From Ardenticatenaceae bacterium (GTDB taxonomy: Bacteria > Chloroflexota > Anaerolineae > Promineifilales > Promineifilaceae): a DNA stretch of 64,000 bases. The translations under genes were made by a program, and so were the position numbers. Below are positions 32,296 through 40,821 of this stretch, one piece after another (within the stretch, counting starts at the first letter, position 1; every line of letters starts with the position of its first letter). Where the stretch lies: positions 1-64,000 of the forward strand of contig JACKBX010000014.1 of the NCBI GenBank assembly GCA_020634375.1. Reading direction: 5' to 3'. The notes under the pieces are model-generated. The model saw nothing but the letters and a program-made list of their open reading frames with translations, was not told where the DNA came from and ran no database searches.

Positions 32296-33189
32296 TTACG
32301 CCTGGCGCATTCCCCAGCGCCGCGCCCAAAAGTCGCGTATGCCCTGCCACATCGCATCGCGGTGGCCGCGCATGTCGCGCCATTTCGGCTTCACCGTCCA
32401 ACTGGTGAGGGTACGCGCCAGTTGCAGCCAGGTGCGCAGCCATATGCCCGCTGAGGCGTGATGCTTTTGCAGTGCCAGCAGGCGGTTGCGCGTGGCGTAG
32501 TAGGTCACGTTGGGCGACGGCCGATAATCACGCTGCACGCCCTTATGCCACAATTTGGCCTGCGGTACGTGCATAATGCGCCAGCCAGCCCGCTGCGCCC
32601 GCAAGCACCACTCCGTTTCTTCCCAATAGTAGAAGAAACGCTCGTCCAACATGCCCACCTGCTTGATGACGGCGCGGCGCACCAAAATGGCGCAGCCGGA
32701 AATCCAGTCTACGGCGCGAGGTGCGGGGAACTGCCCCTGGTCGGGTTCATTTTCGGCGATGTGCGTCGCTTCCAAATAGCGGCTCATCTGCCCGCCCGCC
32801 GACTGAATCACGTCCGGCTCGTTGTGGTGGTAAACCATCGGCCCAACGATGCCGATTTGCGGATCAGCCTGTGCTGTCGCCATCATTTGGCTGATGCAAT
32901 CCGGGGCGAGAATGGTGTCTTCATTGAGGACAAACACCCAATCGGCCCCGGCCGCCAGCGCCGCTTCGATGCCGACGTTGTTGTTGCCCGCGTAACCTTT
33001 ATTGTCCGTCAATTCGATGACGCGCACGGCCGTAAACTGCGCCCGAATCGCCTCAACTGACCCATCGCTGGAAGCGTTGTCCAGCACAATGATGTCGTGA
33101 TCGGCGTAATCATTCTCGGCCAACGACGCCAGACAAGCCAGCGTATCTTCGCGGCGGTTGGTGTTGAGGATAATGGTGGTTACGTTCAT
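32296..33189 (-). CDS. Glycosyltransferase, GT2 family (rhamnosyltransferase-like)
   Basis: A 297-aa GT-A enzyme. TTIILNTNRREDTLACLASL and IVLDNASSDGSVEAI open the fold; DNKGYAGNNNVGIEAAL and FVLNEDTILAP hold the donor and metal region; SGCAILVRRAVIKQVG and EETEWCLRAQRAGWRI match the acceptor-side block of rhamnosyltransferase-like GT2 proteins. A C-terminal helix with basic residues (RDFWARRWGMRQA) may sit at the membrane. It is flanked by hairpins on both sides, so it may be a separate transcription unit from the GT4/ligase genes that follow. Confidence 0.9.
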   Translation of the reverse strand: MNVTTIILNTNRREDTLACLASLAENDYADHDIIVLDNASSDGSVEAIRAQFTAVRVIELTDNKGYAGNNNVGIEAALAAGADWVFVLNEDTILAPDCISQMMATAQADPQIGIVGPMVYHHNEPDVIQSAGGQMSRYLEATHIAENEPDQGQFPAPRAVDWISGCAILVRRAVIKQVGMLDERFFYYWEETEWCLRAQRAGWRIMHVPQAKLWHKGVQRDYRPSPNVTYYATRNRLLALQKHHASAGIWLRTWLQLARTLTSWTVKPKWRDMRGHRDAMWQGIRDFWARRWGMRQA

Positions 33190-33190
33190 G

Positions 33191-33256
33191 GAAGAAGATA
33201 GAGTGTAGAGTATAGAGATAGAGATGAGGCATTCTTCCCTCTATCTCTACACTCTA
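33191..33256. repeat. AGAGATAGAG repeat hairpin
   Basis: Units such as TAGAGTG, TAGAGAT and AGAGATAG run from 33198 to 33225, and their inverted copies from about 33237 to 33256. The inverted part contains the stop codon of the epimerase gene. Confidence 0.8.
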
Positions 33257-34258
33257 GCTTTTCTGCAAAAGCCAGGCTTTGGGGAAGTTTTTGGTGACTT
33301 CGATATTGCCGAATTCGCTGCTGGAGCGGGCGCCGTGCTGCTTGACCCAATCGGCCATGCGTTTGAGTCCGTCGTCGAGGCTGGTTAACGGCCGTTCCCC
33401 AAACACACGCTGCACTTTGGCGTGCGAGGAGTAAGCGTGCCACACTTCGTTGCGGGCGGGCAGGTGGATCAGGTCGAGTTCGATGTTCATGGCCTTGGCA
33501 ACGGCCGTTGCCAAATCATTCACACTATACGGCGTATCCGCGCCAATATTAAACACCTGGTTATACGCCTCTGGCATGTGGATGGCGTCCGCCATAATCG
33601 GCGTCATGTCGCCAATGTAGCTAAACGCCCGCGACTGCGAGCCATCGCCAAACACCGACATCGGCTTACCCTGCAATAGCTGGTTCATGAAAATGCCAAC
33701 CACATTGCGGTACTTGTCGCCAATATTTTGCCGCTCGCCATACACATTGTGCGGGCGGAAAACGACGTAATTGAGGTCAAACATCTCTTTGCAGGCTGCC
33801 AGCTCATGCTCGACGGCCAGTTTTGCCACGCCGTAGGAATCTTCGGGGTGCGGGATGGTTTCTTCCGTCATCGGCAGTTCGGCGCTGGTTCCGTACACGG
33901 CAATGGACGAGGTGAACACGAAGCACTTCACATCGGTGTTGATGGACGCATTAATCAGGTTCACGCTGCCAATAAGGTTGTTAGTGTAGTTGAAGTGTTT
34001 GATGAAATGGCTCAACCCTTCGGCGGCGTAGGCGGCCAGATGGTACACGTACTCAAATTGTTCGGCGGCAAACAGGTCGTTGATGGTCTCCACATCGGTG
34101 ATGTCGGCTTTGACGAAGCGGGCACCTTCGACCACGTTGTCCACAAATCCGCCGCTCAAATCGTCGAGGGCGACGACATCGTGCCCGCGATTGACCAGCT
34201 CTTCGACGAGGTGCGACCCGATGAAACCAGCGCCGCCTGTTACTAAAATTTTGCTCAT
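33254..34258 (-). CDS. NAD-dependent sugar epimerase/dehydratase (extended SDR)
   Basis: A nucleotide-sugar-modifying enzyme of the UDP-glucose 4-epimerase group. Evidence is the N-terminal TGGAGFIGSHLVEEL (GxxGxxG), the DDLSGG loop, HLAAYAAEGLS, the catalytic S-Y-K triad (FTSSIAVYG; DSYGVAKLAVE), FRPHNVYGERQ and a late FNIGADTPYSV. Length is about 334 aa. ATG 34258 is chosen, with AAGGAG seven bases upstream. It presumably supplies an epimerised or deoxy sugar to the transferases beside it. The exact substrate (UDP-Glc, UDP-GlcNAc or GDP sugar) is not resolved. Confidence 0.9.
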   Translation of the reverse strand: MSKILVTGGAGFIGSHLVEELVNRGHDVVALDDLSGGFVDNVVEGARFVKADITDVETINDLFAAEQFEYVYHLAAYAAEGLSHFIKHFNYTNNLIGSVNLINASINTDVKCFVFTSSIAVYGTSAELPMTEETIPHPEDSYGVAKLAVEHELAACKEMFDLNYVVFRPHNVYGERQNIGDKYRNVVGIFMNQLLQGKPMSVFGDGSQSRAFSYIGDMTPIMADAIHMPEAYNQVFNIGADTPYSVNDLATAVAKAMNIELDLIHLPARNEVWHAYSSHAKVQRVFGERPLTSLDDGLKRMADWVKQHGARSSSEFGNIEVTKNFPKAWLLQKS

Positions 34259-34290
34259 ACGAAAACTCCTTGTAAGGATGAAGGATGAAG

Positions 34291-35424
34291 TTAACCGAAG
34301 ATGGTTTGGTAGTACGGCCGTATCGCTGAACGGTTCACCAACGCCATCAACAACAACGGCACGGCCACGCCGCACACAATCAACAAGGGCATCAATAGAA
34401 TTTGGTAAGCCAACACCTGCGGGAAATAATGGTAGCTGGCGCGGGCCACGAACTCTAACACAGGCGCGTGAACCAGATAGATGCCAAACGATTTTGTGCC
34501 CAAATCGCTCCAGAATTTGGCGAGGGGCAAATTGAATTTATCGAAGGCCAGAAATGTGAAGAGGAAGGCGCCGGAATATACTTCGTCCAACAGGGTGCGC
34601 GTGGGCGTCAGCCATTCTGCGCCGGATTGGTGGAAGAGGAATTCCCATTCAAACAGGGCAAGGAAGAAGGAAACGGCCGTAGCCCCCAACAACACCCACT
34701 TCCACCGCGCCAACCACGCCTTGAACACAGGCAAATGAAAACCGCTTGCCAACCCCACCGCAAACCAAAAAACAGATTGCGGGAAAAACCAAGCTGGCGT
34801 AAGCCGTAGAATTTGCTCGGCGATGGGCATATCCATCTCCAAAATCACCGCATAGCGCGAAAGCGACACCAACAAGAGCAACAAACCCGTTACCAGCAGC
34901 AGCGGCTTCCATTGCTTCTTTGCCAGTGGAACCAACAGCGGCGACAACAAAAACAGTTGGGTGATCAGCGGGACGTAATAATAGGGTGCGGCCGTGCGTC
35001 CAAACAGCAAATTCTGCAAATAACCCAATGGCGTACCCAATATTCGCTGTGTAGGGTCGTCAATCCAGCGCAGCGCCGCGTTCATCGCAAAAATGACCAC
35101 AGACCAAATCAGGTAGGGAATGAGTAGATTTTTGACGCGGTTGCCCACCACAGACCAAGCCACTGTCTCTCGGTTGCGCCCGGTAGCAAAGGCAATAAAA
35201 AATCCCGACACAAACAAAAATGCGGGAATGCTGAACATGATCACCTGTTCCATCACGCGCAGGCCGTAGTAAGATGCGCTGCCCAATTGCGAAAAATTGG
35301 GCACACTGCCGCCCCAATAGCGATCCGTCCACCAAAACAGGGCCGTAAAGCCCCAGCCCGAAGCGTGATTGATGACAGCCCCCAAGACCCCCAGCCCATT
35401 CAACCACAACAAGCGTTTAATCAT
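34291..35424 (-). CDS. Membrane acyltransferase, acyltransferase-3 family (copy 1)
   Basis: A 377-residue protein with ten predicted membrane segments that transfers acyl groups (often O-acetyl) to surface glycans. It opens MIKRLLWLNGLGVLGAVINHASGWGFTALF, where the early His (NHASG) is the family catalytic residue, then GFFIAFATGRNRE, a short basic loop, and GTKSFGIYLVHAPVLEF near the end. ATG 35424 has AGGA seven bases before it. It is a paralogue of the next gene upstream (35512-36618), and both probably arose by tandem duplication. Confidence 0.88.
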   Translation of the reverse strand: MIKRLLWLNGLGVLGAVINHASGWGFTALFWWTDRYWGGSVPNFSQLGSASYYGLRVMEQVIMFSIPAFLFVSGFFIAFATGRNRETVAWSVVGNRVKNLLIPYLIWSVVIFAMNAALRWIDDPTQRILGTPLGYLQNLLFGRTAAPYYYVPLITQLFLLSPLLVPLAKKQWKPLLLVTGLLLLLVSLSRYAVILEMDMPIAEQILRLTPAWFFPQSVFWFAVGLASGFHLPVFKAWLARWKWVLLGATAVSFFLALFEWEFLFHQSGAEWLTPTRTLLDEVYSGAFLFTFLAFDKFNLPLAKFWSDLGTKSFGIYLVHAPVLEFVARASYHYFPQVLAYQILLMPLLIVCGVAVPLLLMALVNRSAIRPYYQTIFG

Positions 35425-35442
35425 AAAGTGTCCTAACTCGGC

Positions 35443-35476
35443 AAGATTTGTCAAATCTTAAAGATTTGACAAATCT
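35443..35476. terminator. AAGATTTGTCAAATCTT hairpin
   Basis: A 16-bp inverted repeat (35443-35459 with 35461-35476), each arm of which is itself nearly palindromic, lies between the two acyltransferase genes. Confidence 0.8.
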
Positions 35477-35511
35477 GAGAACCGCCACGCCAACTAATTT
35501 TTGCGTGGCTG

Positions 35512-36618
35512 CTAACCAAAAATGTATGTATAAAACCGCCGCGCCGGAGAGAGGTTAATCAGGTACATCATCAGCAGCGGAATGCCCATCCCGGTGACGA
35601 TGATGATGGGCACAAACAAAATCTGATAGCCCAACACGGCCGGAGCAACGTGGTAAATACCCCGCGCTACCACTTCCATCACGGGGATGTGCGCCAGGTA
35701 GATGCCAAATGATTTTGTGCCCCAATCGCTAACGCGCTTCATCTGTGGCAGCGGCATTTTGTCGAAGGCGATGAAGGCCAGCAGCATGGACGCAGAGTAG
35801 ATGCTGTCGAGCAGCGTCTCGCGGGTGTCAATCCACTGCTGCCCGGAGTGGCGCAATATCCACTCCCATTCGAGTACGCCAAGTGGGATGAGGAGTACGG
35901 CCGTTCCCAAAAACACCCACCGCCAACGATACAACGCCTGCTTGAAACTGGTCAGATTAAAGCCAACGACAATGCCCAGCGTGAACCAGAGGAAACGGGT
36001 AGGGAAAAACCACTTGGGAATCATCCCCAAGCGCAGCAGCCAATCGGGTACATCCAGGTGCAGCAGCATCGGGAACTGCATGGCGTGAATGAGCAACTGC
36101 ACGAAAACGGCGATTGCCAGCAGCAGCTTCCAGCGCTTCTTTGCCAGCGGCACAATGAAGGGGGAAATGGCATACAGTTGAATGAGCAGCGGAATGTAAT
36201 AATAGGCGGGGGTCATATTGCCAATGAGGAAGCTCACCAAATATTGTTTGGGCGTCCACACAGTCCCCTGTACAAACAGCATAAGCAACGCCAACGCGCC
36301 CCACAACACATAGGGTACGATGAGGTTTTTCACCCGCGCCCCAATGAGCGGCCAGCCAATATTGTCTTTGCGTCCGGTGGCAAAGGCGATGAAGTAACCG
36401 GACACAAACAGAAAGACCGGGATGGCGGCCATCACGGTTTGTTCCATGATTCGCAGGGCGTAGTAGGAGGGGGTGTTTTTTAGGCTGAAGGGTACGGCCG
36501 TTGCCCCCAAATACACCTTATCCCACGCAAACAACGCCGTAAACCCCCACCCCGTCGAGTGAAACAAAATCACCGCCACAATCGCAATGCCATTGAGATA
36601 AAGCAACCGTCTAACCAT
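35512..36618 (-). CDS. Membrane acyltransferase, acyltransferase-3 family (copy 2)
   Basis: A close relative of the downstream gene: MVRRLLYLNGIAIVAVILFHSTGWGFTALF, GYFIAFATGRKDN, YYIPLLIQLYAISPFIVPLAKKRWK in parts, and WGTKSFGIYLAHIPVMEV near the end. The His in LFHSTG aligns with the catalytic His of the family. Ten membrane segments over 368 residues. ATG 36618 is used, where the homology with copy 1 begins. Differences between the copies lie mostly in loops, so they may acylate different sugars or positions. Confidence 0.88.
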   Translation of the reverse strand: MVRRLLYLNGIAIVAVILFHSTGWGFTALFAWDKVYLGATAVPFSLKNTPSYYALRIMEQTVMAAIPVFLFVSGYFIAFATGRKDNIGWPLIGARVKNLIVPYVLWGALALLMLFVQGTVWTPKQYLVSFLIGNMTPAYYYIPLLIQLYAISPFIVPLAKKRWKLLLAIAVFVQLLIHAMQFPMLLHLDVPDWLLRLGMIPKWFFPTRFLWFTLGIVVGFNLTSFKQALYRWRWVFLGTAVLLIPLGVLEWEWILRHSGQQWIDTRETLLDSIYSASMLLAFIAFDKMPLPQMKRVSDWGTKSFGIYLAHIPVMEVVARGIYHVAPAVLGYQILFVPIIIVTGMGIPLLMMYLINLSPARRFYTYIFG

Positions 36619-36640
36619 GCTGCAAGGCCTCAAAACAAGC

Positions 36641-36690
36641 GAGCGGCGAGTGGCGAGCGCCAAACTTGTCACTCACCACTCGCCACTCAC
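36641..36690. repeat. GGCGAGT repeat hairpin
   Basis: Units GCGAGTG/GGCGAGC (36641-36659) face inverted units (36671-36690). It is the second copy of the family at 2928-2980 and separates the acyl carrier protein gene from the acyltransferases. Confidence 0.75.
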
Positions 36691-36708
36691 CCCTATTCCA
36701 AAAGTCTT

Positions 36709-36945
36709 TTAATATTGCGCCAGATAATCGGACAAAGCCTTGACGCTCTGGAAGTTTTCAAAGACCACATCTTCATCTGGGACTTGAATATTGAAACGTT
36801 CCTCAATAAAGGCCACCATCTGCAAAATGCCCAGAGAGTCAATGATGCCGTTGCTCAACAAATCATCAACGGCTTTCAAATCCCCTTTGCGGCCACGCAG
36901 CAGCTCATCTTTAATGTACCCTAGCAAAATGTTTTCTCTGTCCAT
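36709..36945 (-). CDS. Acyl/peptidyl carrier protein
   Basis: A 78-residue carrier protein with the four-helix core and the phosphopantetheine attachment Ser in NGIIDSLGIL (Ser37, DSL motif). It is preceded by GGAGG. It follows an adenylation enzyme and an acyl-CoA dehydrogenase on the same strand, so its likely cargo is an amino acid or acid loaded by the former and oxidised by the latter. It is not the fatty-acid-synthesis AcpP by context: no fab genes lie beside it and its sequence lacks the usual ELGADSLDTVEL. Confidence 0.9.
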   Translation of the reverse strand: MDRENILLGYIKDELLRGRKGDLKAVDDLLSNGIIDSLGILQMVAFIEERFNIQVPDEDVVFENFQSVKALSDYLAQY

Positions 36946-36984
36946 GTGTAATCCTCCGTCAATCTATTGATTTACTCACTAAAC

Positions 36985-37028
36985 CGTGAAACGTAAAACG
37001 TGAAAAGAAATCTATCACGTTTCACTTT
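36985..37028. repeat. ACGTGAA hairpin
   Basis: Three seven-base units (36985-37005) face a shorter inverted arm (37015-37028). The inverted arm encodes the last codons (SET) and stop of the adenylation gene. Confidence 0.75.
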
Positions 37029-38591
37029 CTGCAATCGCCTGCGCTTGCAGCTCACGGCGATTGATTTTACCCGTAGATGTGCGCGGAAACACCTCGTACA
37101 CCCGCACGTTGGCTGGCACAGCATAAGAAGGCAGCCGCGCCGCCACATGGTTGATGAGTGTTTCGGGGGTAACGGCCGTACCCTCTTTTGGAGTCACCGC
37201 CGCTGCAATCAAATTACTCCCCTGCCCGTCTGGCACAGGGAACACCGCCGCCTCGTCCACATCTTCGTGAGAGAGTAGCGCCACCTCCACCTCATCCAAT
37301 TCCACACGATAGCCGCGTGTTTTAATCTGGCGGTCTTTGCGTCCCAAATATTTCAGGTTGCCATCCGGCAGCCGCTCCACCAAATCGCCCGTGCGATAAA
37401 ACCGATCAGAAAAGTGCCCGCCAAAAACCGGGCGGCGATAAAAACCGCGCTCATTCAAATCGGGGCGACCCCAATAACCGTACATCACCACGCCGCCGCG
37501 CATCAGCAGTTCGCCCGCCGCGCCTGGCGCAACCGGCTTATCGTCCGCATCCACAATCAGCGACTCCAGATTGGCACACGGTTTGCCAATCGGAATCGGC
37601 TCGTCGGAATCTTCCGGCAGGCTGTCTACATGATAATAGGTGCAGACATTCGTCTCGGTGGGGCCGTACAAATTGCTGAAACGCACATTGGGCAGCGCCG
37701 CCAGCAAATTGCGCAAGTGCTTCGTGGGGAAAACCTCGCCCGCGAACAAAATCCAGCGGAAGGCGCTCAAATCGCGCTTGTCCATGCCGCCGCGCTCCAT
37801 CAACTGCATCAGCGCAAAGGGCACGGAGTACCACACGGTGAGCTTCTCATCCTGCATCAACTTGGAAAGGCTGGCGGGGAATTTGGTGATGGCTTCGGGG
37901 ATGATGACGGTGGTGGCAGCGGCAACGGCCGTTGCAAAAAAATCAAACGTAGACAAATCAAAATGCAGCGGGGCATGGTTGCTCACGCGGTCATCCGGCG
38001 TCAGGCCATACGTCTCCGCCGCCCAAATCGCAAAACTCAAGCCGCTGCGATGCGTGTGCATAATGCCCTTCGGCGTGCCCGTCGAGCCGGATGTGTACAA
38101 AATATAGGCCAGGTCTTGCTCCGTCAATTCAATGTCCGGGGCCGCATCCGTCGCTGCCACGTACACATCATCCCAAGAAAAGCAGGTCATCCCCTCGCGC
38201 TCGGTCGCGCCAATCAAACAGGCCAGTTCGCCGGTATCTTCCGCCAGCAAATCAGCCTGATCCAGCTTCATGTCGTTCGTAATCACATGGCGGATGCCGC
38301 AGTCGCGGATGACGTAGGCAATGCGCGACACTGGCGCAAACGGATCAGCGGCACATACGCCCCGCCCGATTTCATGATGCCGTGCAGGGCAACGGCCGTA
38401 TCCAAACTCTTATTCATAAAATGCCCACACGGTCGCCGCGCTGCACGCCCTGTTCGCGCAAAATATGCGCCAAGCCATTAGCCCGCCGCGCCAATTCTCA
38501 TACGTCAGCCCCTTCCGCCATAGCGCACCGCCTCATTCTCCGGGAACCGCGCCGCCGCATTATCAACCGCCTGTGGCAACAAAAACAACAT
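37015..38591 (-). pseudogene. Amino-acid adenylation enzyme (AMP-forming), 5' part frameshifted
   Basis: A stand-alone ANL-family ligase that activates a carboxylate as AMP-ester and loads it on the adjacent carrier protein. From 38331 the frame is open for 438 residues: YILYTSGSTGTPKG (P-loop), HFDLSTFDFF, SNLYGPTETNVCTYY, YRTGDL, GRKDRQIKTRGYRVEL and the catalytic Lys in STGKINR. The Asp in HFDLS aligns with the residue that binds alpha-amino groups in amino-acid-specific domains. The N-terminal 85 residues are readable only after restoring single bases near 38345, 38420, 38495 and 38512. ATG 38591 follows CGGAGG. The breaks look like assembly errors, since coding quality is otherwise normal. 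Confidence 0.83.
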
Positions 38592-38603
38592 CACAACCTC
38601 CGA

Positions 38604-38638
38604 ACAATTAACAATTGGCAATTAACAATTAACAATTC
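38604..38638. repeat. AATTAAC heptamer array
   Basis: Four to five AATTAAC/AATTGGC units with a 7-base period lie just upstream of the adenylation gene start. An inverted-sense counterpart lies at 40790-40821. The rest of the gap (38639-38721) shows nothing notable. Confidence 0.8.
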
Positions 38639-38721
38639 ATTATTAATTATTGACCCTCTCCAAACCTACCTGAGTGTAGCCCCTTTTCTTTCTCCCTTGC
38701 TTACAAACCGAAACGTTTCGC

Positions 38722-38754
38722 AGGAACCGCGTTCCTCAGAGGAACGCGGTTCCT
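38722..38754. terminator. GGAACCGCGTTCC hairpin, copy 2
   Basis: The same 15-bp stem as at 25952-25985 (AGGAACCGCGTTCCT and complement) with a different three-base loop. It lies right after the acyl-CoA dehydrogenase stop codon. Confidence 0.85.
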
Positions 38755-38763
38755 ATCCCATCT

Positions 38764-39898
38764 TTACAGCCCCAAATAACGCGCAATAATATTCCGCTGA
38801 ATATCCGACGTGCCCGAATACAACACCTGCCCAGCGCGTCGCGCAAATCGCGTTCCACCTCAAACTCGGTCATGTAGCCCCAACCGCCATACGTGCGGAT
38901 GGCATCCAGCCGGACTGCACAAACGCTTCGCCCAGGTACAGTTTCGCCATCGCCGCTTCCATCACGGCCGTTTTCCCCTGACTCTTCAACCACGCCACTT
39001 TATACAGCAGCAGCCGCGCCGTCTCCAGGCGCACCTTCATATCCACAATGCGGTTCGCCACCGTTTGGAACTTGCCAATCGGCTGCCCAAACTGCTCCCG
39101 CTCCCGCGCATAGGCAATACTCTTCTCCAACTGCGCTTCCATCGCCCCAATGTGGCTGCCCAAAATACAGGCCCGCTCCCATTCCATCGAATCTTTGAAG
39201 ATATTCGCGCCCGCGCCCACCGGCCCAGCCGATTTTCATCAGGCAGAAACAATCCTCAAAAATCAACTCGCCCATCGGCGAGGTGCGCAGCCCATTTTGT
39301 CAATGTGACGGCTGACGCTGAACCCTTTTGTGCCCATATCCACCACAAAGCCGGTGACGCCCCACATGCCGCGCTTGGGGTCAACTGTGGCAAACACAAC
39401 GGCCATATCCGCTACGGGCGCATTGGTCACAAGGTTTTCGCGCCGTTGAGAATATAGCCGCCGTCCACTTTTTCGGCGCGGGTACGCAAGCTGTAAGCGT
39501 CGGAACTGGAGTCTGGCTCGCTCATGCCATGTGCGCCGATGAGGTCGCCGCGAATCATGGCGGGCAGATATTTTGCTTTTGCGCCTCTGTGCCAAACTTG
39601 AAAATGGGCATCTGCACGCTCCACATTTGCGCATTAATCGCAAAAATGAGGCCGTTATCGCCGCCACCATAGCCCAACCCTTCCATTGTCAGCATCGTGG
39701 TCAACACATCCGCTTCCGCACCGCCATAAGATTCAGGAACGGCAAACCCTGAATGCCAAATTGGGCGCATTTCTTCCAATTTTCGCGGGGAATTCTGCTT
39801 TTGGTCGCGCTCCATCAAGCCATCGCGCAGTTCATTTGCGCAAAGTCAATCACGGCGCGTTTGTACTCTAGTTGTTCATCTGACCATGAGAAATCCAT
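38764..39898 (-). pseudogene. Acyl-CoA dehydrogenase-family flavoprotein, multiply frameshifted
   Basis: Readable as one acyl-CoA dehydrogenase of about 381 residues once about eight single bases are restored (near 39836, 39800, 39740, 39572, 39430, 39295, 39245-39220, 38907 and 38835). Segments seen in different frames are MDFSWSDEQLEYKRAVIDFAQ, SYGGAEADVLTTMLTMEGLGYGGG in parts, GAHGMSEPDSSSDA, AREREQFGQPIGKFQ and TYGGWGYMTEFEVERDLRDA, then SGTSDIQRNIIARYLGL. FAD-site and dimer motifs are thus intact. Beside a carrier protein and an adenylation enzyme it resembles dehydrogenases that oxidise a carrier-bound substrate (PltE/RedW type) rather than a beta-oxidation enzyme. AAGGAG precedes ATG 39898. 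Confidence 0.82.
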
Positions 39899-39913
39899 TG
39901 TTGTCTCCTTGCG

Positions 39914-39991
39914 GATAGAGTGTAGAGATAGAGATAGAGAGAGGTCGCTCGACACGCTATCTCTATCTCTACACTCTATACTCTATCTTTC
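39914..39991. repeat. AGAGATAG repeat hairpin
   Basis: A repeat of AGAGAT/TGTAGAG units (39914-39942) faces inverted copies (39957-39988). It overlaps the last codons of the sulfotransferase gene. Confidence 0.82.
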
Positions 39992-40753
39992 TGTGAAAAA
40001 GCCTTCCCAGGGGAACCGGCGAATTGTTCTTTCAACTCGTGGTAATTGGTGATGGACTGGGAAAGGATTTGTGTGATTGTTTGTAGGTGCTGGGCTGCAC
40101 GGGGCGCAGCGGCAGGTGTAGAAATTCTTGGATGCGCTGCATTTCGCCAGCGTAGTCGGCGGAGAGCGCTTCGTAAATCAGTTCGATTTTGGGATGGGCG
40201 GCAAAGAGGTGGTCATATTCTTCTTCGTAGGCGCAGGTGCGTTCAAAATCGGCCAGGCATTCGTCGTAGTTGAGGAGTACAGCCGTTCCTTCTCCCGCTC
40301 CCCACCCGTATTCACCCAGCTATCCGTCAACTCGGCGCGTTTGCGCGAAAGGTGCGTCTGCAAAATATTCGCCCGCTTCATGTGGATGACGTGAATGTCC
40401 GTCTGCGCCAGCAAATAGGGCCAGATGGCCTGCCAGCCGGGGTCTTGCGCGTGATAGTAGAAGATTTTGAAGCCGACAGCGGCCGTCTCCTTCGGATAGC
40501 GTCGGAACACCTGTCGCTGACCAATTTCACCGGGTCGTTGAGCAGCAGTTGGTGCATTTATCGTTCTGCAAACGGCCGATGTGATCCCAATCCATCGCCT
40601 CTTTGTTGCGGAAAATCTCGCCGTAAGTCTCGACTTGCGGATGGTCATTGAGCAGGCTGCGCAAAAATTGCTGCCGGTGCGCGACCGGCCCAGCACGATA
40701 AATTTGGTGTAGGTATCGCTGCCCGCCATATCCAGAGCCAGATTACGCATCAT
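39983..40753 (-). pseudogene. Sulfotransferase-family protein, frameshifted
   Basis: A PAPS-dependent sulfotransferase-like protein of about 255 residues. The opening TKFIVLGRSRTGSNF is the 5'-phosphosulfate loop of the bacterial Sulfotransfer family. The next stretch reads in another frame (LLNDHPQVETYGEI), then AAVGFKIFYYHAQDPGWQAIWPYLLAQTDIHVIHMKRANILQTHLSRKRAE in pieces (IHMKRANILQTHLS is the 3'-phosphate motif region), then another frame towards NYHELKEQF. At least four single-base breaks are needed (near 40660, 40530, 40265 and 40050-40080). Context suggests sulfation of a surface glycan or of the carrier-bound product; neither is shown. Confidence 0.75.
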
Positions 40754-40789
40754 GTAGATTCCTTGTTTGAATGTTTGGAAATCATGAAA

Positions 40790-40821
40790 AATTGTGAATT
40801 GTTAATTGTTAATTGTTAATT
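40790..40821. repeat. TTGTTAA heptamer array
   Basis: Four TTGTTAA-type units with a 7-base period lie between the glycosyltransferase stop and the sulfotransferase start. In the opposite sense it matches the AATTAAC array at 38604-38638. Confidence 0.8.
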
